NCBI RefSeq assembly: GCF_030409225.1
Contig: NZ_JAUFPK010000007.1
Coordinates: 25,169-89,168 of the forward strand
DNA length: 64,000 nt
Source: Aquisalimonas lutea
GTDB taxonomy: Bacteria; Pseudomonadota; Gammaproteobacteria; Nitrococcales; Aquisalimonadaceae
Reading direction: 5' to 3'
The notes under the pieces were generated by a model that had not been told where the DNA came from, searched no databases, and saw only the letters and a list, made by a program, of their open reading frames with translations. Below are positions 59,529 to 64,000 of the stretch, piece by piece. The position numbers and the translations under genes are program-made. The first letter of the stretch is position 1. The number at the start of each line of letters is the position of its first letter.

Positions 59529-60755
59529 CTAGTCGTCGAGCAGGTAGCAGGTGCTCTCTTCCAGCGGCTGGAACGCCTCTTCGCCCGGGATCGTGCTGAC
59601 CAGCTCCATGTAGTCGTAGTCGTACTCCGACTCGCCCGGAGCCTTCACCTCCCACATGTACTGGTCGTGCACCATGCGCCCGTTCGGCCGGATATAGCCG
59701 CCGTCGGCGAAGAAGTCGTTGATCTCCATCGACCGCATCTTCTCCGAGACTGCGTCCGGGTCATCCGTGCCCGCGGCCTGCACCGAGTTGAGGTAGTGCA
59801 TGGTGGAGGAGTAGTTGCCGGCGTGGGCCATGTTGGGCATCCGGCCGGTGCGCTCGTAGAAACGCTCCGAGAACGCGCGGGTGTCCTCGTCGGCATCCCA
59901 GTAGAAGGCGTTGGTGAGCAGCAGGCCCTGGGCGGCCTCGAGGCCCAGCGAATCCACGTCGTCGAACCACAGCAGCAGTGCCGCCGGCTGCTGGTCGGGC
60001 GTGACGCCGAACTCGGCCAGCGAGTTGATGGCGTTGATGGCATCGGCGCCCGTCGAGGCGATACCGATGATCTCCGCCTGCGAGGCCTGCGCCTGCAGGG
60101 CATAGGAGGAGAAATCGGTGGTATCCAGGGGATGCCGCGCCGCGCCGACGACCTGGCCGCCCGCGTTGCGGACCACCTCGGAGACGGCTTCCTCCAGCCC
60201 GTGGCCGAAGGCGAAATCCACGGTCAGGAAGAACCAGGTCTCGCCGCCTTCCTCGACAATGGACTTGCCGGTCCCGTGGGCGAGGGAGTGGGCGTCGTAC
60301 GTGTAGTGAGTCGCATAGGGCGAGCAGTGCTCGTTGGTGATGGCGAGCGTCGAGGACGAGTTCACGATGGCGTGGCGCTGCTGCTCCTTGGCGACCCCGG
60401 CCACGGCCTGGGCCACGCCGGAGTTGGACAGATCGTTGATCATGTCCACGCCGTCGCTCTCGTACCATTCGCGTGCCCGGCTGGCGCCCACGGAGGGATC
60501 GTTGCGGTGATCCGCGTAGATGACCTCGATGGGGGTGCCGTTGAGCTCGCCGCCGAAGTCCTCCACGGCCATGCGCACGGCTTCCACCGCCGCCTCGCCG
60601 GACAGGTCCGTGTAGATGCCGGACATGTCCGTGAGCACGCCGATGCGCACGACGTCGTCGGAAAATCCGGTGCTCGCCGCCGCGCCGGACATGCCGCCGA
60701 GCCCCACGCCGGCAGCCGCCAGAACGGTGGTTATCAGGGTTTTCCTGGTTTGCAT
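59529..60755 (-). CDS. LIV-type ABC transporter substrate-binding protein
   Basis: 408 residues with a signal peptide ending near GAAAS/TGF. Type I binding fold: VRIGVLTDMSGIYTDLSGEA, IYADHRNDPSVGASRAREW, INDLSNSGVAQAVAGVAKEQ, and TNEHCSPYATHYTYDAHSLA. It belongs to the branched of the family often found with aromatic or amide compounds, but nothing fixes its ligand. It lies between the ATPase and permease genes, and has a strong GGAGGAG. A 124-base gap separates it from livF, so it may have an extra promoter. Confidence 0.9.
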   Translation of the reverse strand: MQTRKTLITTVLAAAGVGLGGMSGAAASTGFSDDVVRIGVLTDMSGIYTDLSGEAAVEAVRMAVEDFGGELNGTPIEVIYADHRNDPSVGASRAREWYESDGVDMINDLSNSGVAQAVAGVAKEQQRHAIVNSSSTLAITNEHCSPYATHYTYDAHSLAHGTGKSIVEEGGETWFFLTVDFAFGHGLEEAVSEVVRNAGGQVVGAARHPLDTTDFSSYALQAQASQAEIIGIASTGADAINAINSLAEFGVTPDQQPAALLLWFDDVDSLGLEAAQGLLLTNAFYWDADEDTRAFSERFYERTGRMPNMAHAGNYSSTMHYLNSVQAAGTDDPDAVSEKMRSMEINDFFADGGYIRPNGRMVHDQYMWEVKAPGESEYDYDYMELVSTIPGEEAFQPLEESTCYLLDD

Positions 60756-60879
60756 TGTTGTCTCCTCCTGGTCTTTATCATTGGTTGTGCGTACTGCGTG
60801 GTTGCTGTGGTTCGTTCCGGGTCCGGCCCGCGAAGCGCTCTGCTCGACGGCCGGGCAATTGAAAACGTCCCTCCCTTGG

Positions 60880-61615
<736 letters not shown>

Positions 61616-61623
<8 letters not shown>

Positions 61624-62371
61624 GGCCGCCTCCGCCGATGTAGGACTCGATGACGCGCTCGTCCCGGGCGACGGTGTCGTAATCCCCTTCCACCAGGATC
61701 TCGCCGCGGGCGAGCACCGTGATCCGGTCGCAGAGCTCGGACACGACGCCCAGGTTGTGCTCCACCATGACGACGGTTCGCCCCCGGGCGACCTCGCGAA
61801 TCAGCCGGGTAATGTGGCCGACGTCTTCCGTGGCCATGCCCGCCGTGGGCTCGTCCAGCAGCATGACTTCCGGGTCCTTGCCCAGCGTCGTCGCCAGCTC
61901 CAGCGCGCGCTTGCGCCCGTAGGGGAGCTCGGCGGCGAGGGTGTGGTGGTCGTCGGCGAGCCCGACGGCGTCCAGGAGCTCCTCGGCGCGTGCCCGGTTG
62001 TCGTCGAGCTTGCGCGTGGAGCGCCAGAAGTCGAACGATTCGCCCCGCCGGCGCTGCAGCGCCAGGCCCACGTTCTCCAGGGCGGTGAGCGAGGCGAACA
62101 CGGCGGACAGCTGAAAGGAGCGCACGAGCCCCAGGCGGGCGACGCGATCGGGTCGGAATCGGGTGATGTCGCGTCCCTTGAGGCGAATGCGCCCGCTGCT
62201 CGGCGCCAGGAACTTCGACAGCAGGTTGAAGCAGGTGGTCTTGCCCGCGCCGTTGGCGCCGATCAGTGCGTGAATCGTGCCCTGCTCGATGCGCAGGGAG
62301 ACGTTGTTGACGGCGTGAAACCCGTTGAAGTTCTTGCTCAGGTTCGAGGCCTCGAGAATCGGTTCGCTCAT
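61616..62371 (-). CDS. livG: LIV-type ABC transporter ATP-binding protein (LivG family)
   Basis: 251 residues. Walker A GANGAGKTTCFN, Q-loop RSFQLSAVFASLTALENVGL, the LivG-type signature ELPYGRKRALELATTL, Walker B VMLLDEPTAGMA, and VEHNLGVV at the switch. First gene of the six-gene operon livG-livF-SBP-livH-livM-SRPBCC. Its 250-base upstream gap holds the long inverted repeat at 62503-62562. Confidence 0.9.
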
Positions 62372-62502
62372 TGCAGAGTTCCCTTCTTGTCGTTGTCGGC
62401 GACTTCGCTGGTCGCGCTTTCGGGCGTTGAATGCATCAAGCGGGCCAAGGTGCCCCGGGAGAGGTGGCGGGCGGGTTACGGCAGCAAGGCAGTCACTGGC
62501 GA

Positions 62503-62562
62503 ATGGGTAAAACGGGGGCGGGATTTACCCGAATCGACCCGTACGGCCCCGCTTTTACCCAT
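62503..62562 (-). repeat. Three copies of GGGTAAA in inverted orientation upstream of the third LIV operon
   Basis: ATGGGTAAAA (62503-62512) and TTTTACCCAT (62553-62562) are perfect inverted arms 40 bases apart; a further TTTACCC lies at 62524-62530, forming CGGGATTTACCCG. The arms extend into C-G runs (with a one-base bulge) as a ~15-base-pair stem in RNA. This could be a multi-site operator, or a terminator/leader structure for transcripts leaving the gene at 62622 or entering livG. Confidence 0.55.
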
Positions 62563-62621
62563 AGGCTGCCTCGCCCCGGTTTCAACCGGAACCGGAGCGG
62601 GCGAACCGCGGGCGGGAGCGC

Positions 62622-63374
62622 CTACGAATGGCGGATGACGGCGTGATCGGAACCGGCCGGCGTATCCCCGGCGCCCGGCTGCGATGGATGCAGATAGGCG
62701 CGCCGCTCGATGGCGGGGGCATGTTCGTCGGCTTCCCGGAGGAGTTCCTGGAGCCGCGCCGGGCGGGTCGCCGGGGCATCGTTCTCGTCCGCGGCCAGCC
62801 CCGGGGTGACGAGCAGCATGTCGGGGTGCACAGCGGCCGCCTGGCGGATCTGGTCCTTGTCGCTGACCGTCGCGATGGTCGCCAGGCCCCGCTGCCGGGC
62901 GCGTTCGAGCATCTCCAGCTCGAGCGCAAAGGTGAAGCCCGAGTGGACCAGCTCCGCACCGAACTCGCCCGGGAGCATGCCCACGCTGGGCCAGTTGATC
63001 ACGCCCCGCACGCCATGGGCCGCCAGGTCGTCCAGCAGGTCGTCGATGCGCCGGAACGGGTCACCCGCAAAGACGGCGGCAACGATCTCCGCCGCGCCGC
63101 CATCGCGGGCTTGCAGGGCGTCCAGAACCAGGCCGTTGGCATCGCCCACGGGGAGGGCGTACGCCATGTCCGCAAGCCCGGGCGGCAGTCCCGCCGTCAA
63201 GGGGCTCAGCACGCAGGGGCCGCCGCGCGAGACCGCGTCGTCGATGGTGGCAACGAACCAGCCGTCGCTGTGCTGCCATGCAGGGATTGATTCACGGGGC
63301 GTCGCGGGCATGCGTCGGTTCCGTCCGGGGCTGATTTTCCAGGGCCTGTCGTCGCGTGATCGCCGGTTCCGCAT
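62622..63374 (-). CDS. PEP-hydrolase-like TIM-barrel protein, short divergent paralogue
   Basis: 250 residues. The segments GVRGVINWPSVGMLPGEFGA and FALELEMLERARQRGLATIA match the divergent neighbour's [12 protein letters not shown] region and the continuation typical of PF09370-type barrels, but the N-terminal half is shortened and lacks the usual GGGAGTG start motif. GGAGG lies 4 bases before the ATG at 63374; a later Met at 63311 is possible. It may be an inactive or regulatory partner of the full-length protein. No pathway is assigned. Confidence 0.72.
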   Translation of the reverse strand: MRNRRSRDDRPWKISPGRNRRMPATPRESIPAWQHSDGWFVATIDDAVSRGGPCVLSPLTAGLPPGLADMAYALPVGDANGLVLDALQARDGGAAEIVAAVFAGDPFRRIDDLLDDLAAHGVRGVINWPSVGMLPGEFGAELVHSGFTFALELEMLERARQRGLATIATVSDKDQIRQAAAVHPDMLLVTPGLAADENDAPATRPARLQELLREADEHAPAIERRAYLHPSQPGAGDTPAGSDHAVIRHS

Positions 63375-63402
63375 GGTGCCTCCGCAAATCCCCGCGAGCC
63401 TT

Positions 63403-63418
63403 TGGCACGCCGAATGCT
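63403..63418 (+). promoter_or_regulatory. Sigma-54 (-24/-12) promoter match
   Basis: TGGCACGCCGAATGCT keeps GG (63404-63405) and GC (63416-63417) 10 bases apart. It matches the amide-operon promoter at 13 of 16 positions, including TGGCACG and GAATGC. It drives rightwards toward the TIM-barrel gene at 63569, leaving a leader of about 140 bases that contains a CCGGCCG/CGGTCGG hairpin (63461-63477). Confidence 0.68.
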
Positions 63419-63568
63419 AGGAGGCACGGCGACGGCGCGTGTCGGCGGCGAGCGTAGGGACCGGCCGAAGCGGTCGGCTTCTGCGCAAGGGTATTGGATA
63501 TGCAGGACGAATGCCAGGTCGCCGCCGGCCAAACAGAAAACGATCACGAAACCACGGAGGAAGAAAGC

Positions 63569-64000
63569 ATGGCCTATGTCGAACGCAGGGTGCTGGTCGA
63601 GCGCTTTCAGGAAATGGCCCGCCGCGGGCAGCCCATCATCGGCGGCGGTGCCGGGACCGGCATCTCGGCGAAATGCGAGGAGGCGGGGGGGATCGATCTG
63701 ATCATCGTCTACAACTCGGGGCGTTACCGCATGGCCGGGCGCGCCTCCTCGGCCGGGCTGCTCGCCTACGGCAACGCCAACGAGATCGTGCGCGACATGG
63801 CGGTGGAGATTCTCCCGGTGGTGGAGCGGACTCCCGTGCTTGCCGGCGTCAACGGCACCGATCCGTTCGTCATCATGCCGCGGCTGCTGCGGGAGCTGAA
63901 GGACATGGGCTACTCCGGGGTCCAGAACTTCCCCACCGTGGGCATCATCGACGGGACCTTCCGCATGAGCCTCGAGGAGACGGGGATCACCTACGGCTCG
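63569..64000 (+). CDS. PEP-hydrolase-like TIM-barrel protein (PF09370 type), 3'-truncated by window edge
   Basis: 144 residues are visible; the rest lies beyond the window. The start ATG has GGAGG upstream. The visible part begins [20 protein letters not shown], then [40 protein letters not shown] and [20 protein letters not shown], as in the TIM-barrel proteins annotated as phosphoenolpyruvate hydrolase-like, often found with Tm-1-like (UPF0261) ATP-binding proteins. The biochemical activity of the family is not firmly known. Expected total length is ~275 residues. It is driven by a sigma-54 promoter match. Confidence 0.85.
   Translation, partial: MAYVERRVLVERFQEMARRGQPIIGGGAGTGISAKCEEAGGIDLIIVYNSGRYRMAGRASSAGLLAYGNANEIVRDMAVEILPVVERTPVLAGVNGTDPFVIMPRLLRELKDMGYSGVQNFPTVGIIDGTFRMSLEETGITYGS

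Overview
The window is high-GC DNA with dense coding, short intergenic gaps and many overlapping start/stop codons. The gene families (SCO/CtaG, an MntR close to the enterobacterial type, a Pseudomonas-like AmiE/AmiB/AmiC/AmiR set, TupABC, TonB receptor) point to a Gammaproteobacterium, perhaps a halophilic Ectothiorhodospiraceae-like or Pseudomonas-related lineage. That placement is inference. I see no rRNA, tRNA, CRISPR array, insertion sequence or prophage. The window is mostly a chain of transport and catabolic operons for nitrogen compounds and metals.

1-17.1 kb: the end of a cytochrome oxidase assembly gene (CtaG family) and a SCO protein; an ABC exporter divergent from a TonB siderophore receptor; mntR facing a four-gene Mn-type ABC importer that has two tandem MntR-like operators upstream; a lipoprotein of unknown function, a GFA protein, an aldo/keto reductase-TetR pair divergent from a tautomerase, a nitronate-monooxygenase-like flavoprotein, a YajD-like HNH protein and an AI-2E family membrane protein.

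17.1-31.6 kb: an aerobic 2-aminobenzoyl-CoA (anthranilate) degradation locus: MarR regulator and thioesterase on one strand; SDR, enoyl-CoA hydratase, acyl-CoA dehydrogenase, aryl-CoA ligase, RidA and the fused monooxygenase/reductase on the other, followed by a five-gene LIV-type importer. A stand-alone RAM protein and a probable arylformamidase (kynurenine pathway, a source of anthranilate) follow.

31.7-43.7 kb: an orphan NarL-type response regulator divergent from a large amide-utilisation operon: urea/amide ABC importer, AmiE, AmiB, AmiC, AmiR and a second, amidase-signature amidase. The leader has a sigma-54 promoter match, two hairpins with A-x-x-G-x-x hexaloops, and an intrinsic terminator whose 5' arm overlaps the second hairpin. 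This is the architecture expected of an ANTAR (AmiR) antitermination target.

43.8-56.8 kb: a molybdenum/tungsten island: MOT1-type transporter, HTH-PBP regulator, TupBCA, porin, ModA, di-Mop, a MolABC/FecCD-type importer and two MoeA-family proteins, one fused to a periplasmic-binding-like domain.

57.1-64 kb: a third LIV-type importer with an SRPBCC protein. Upstream are two divergent PEP-hydrolase-like TIM-barrel genes; the second has another sigma-54 promoter match and runs off the window.
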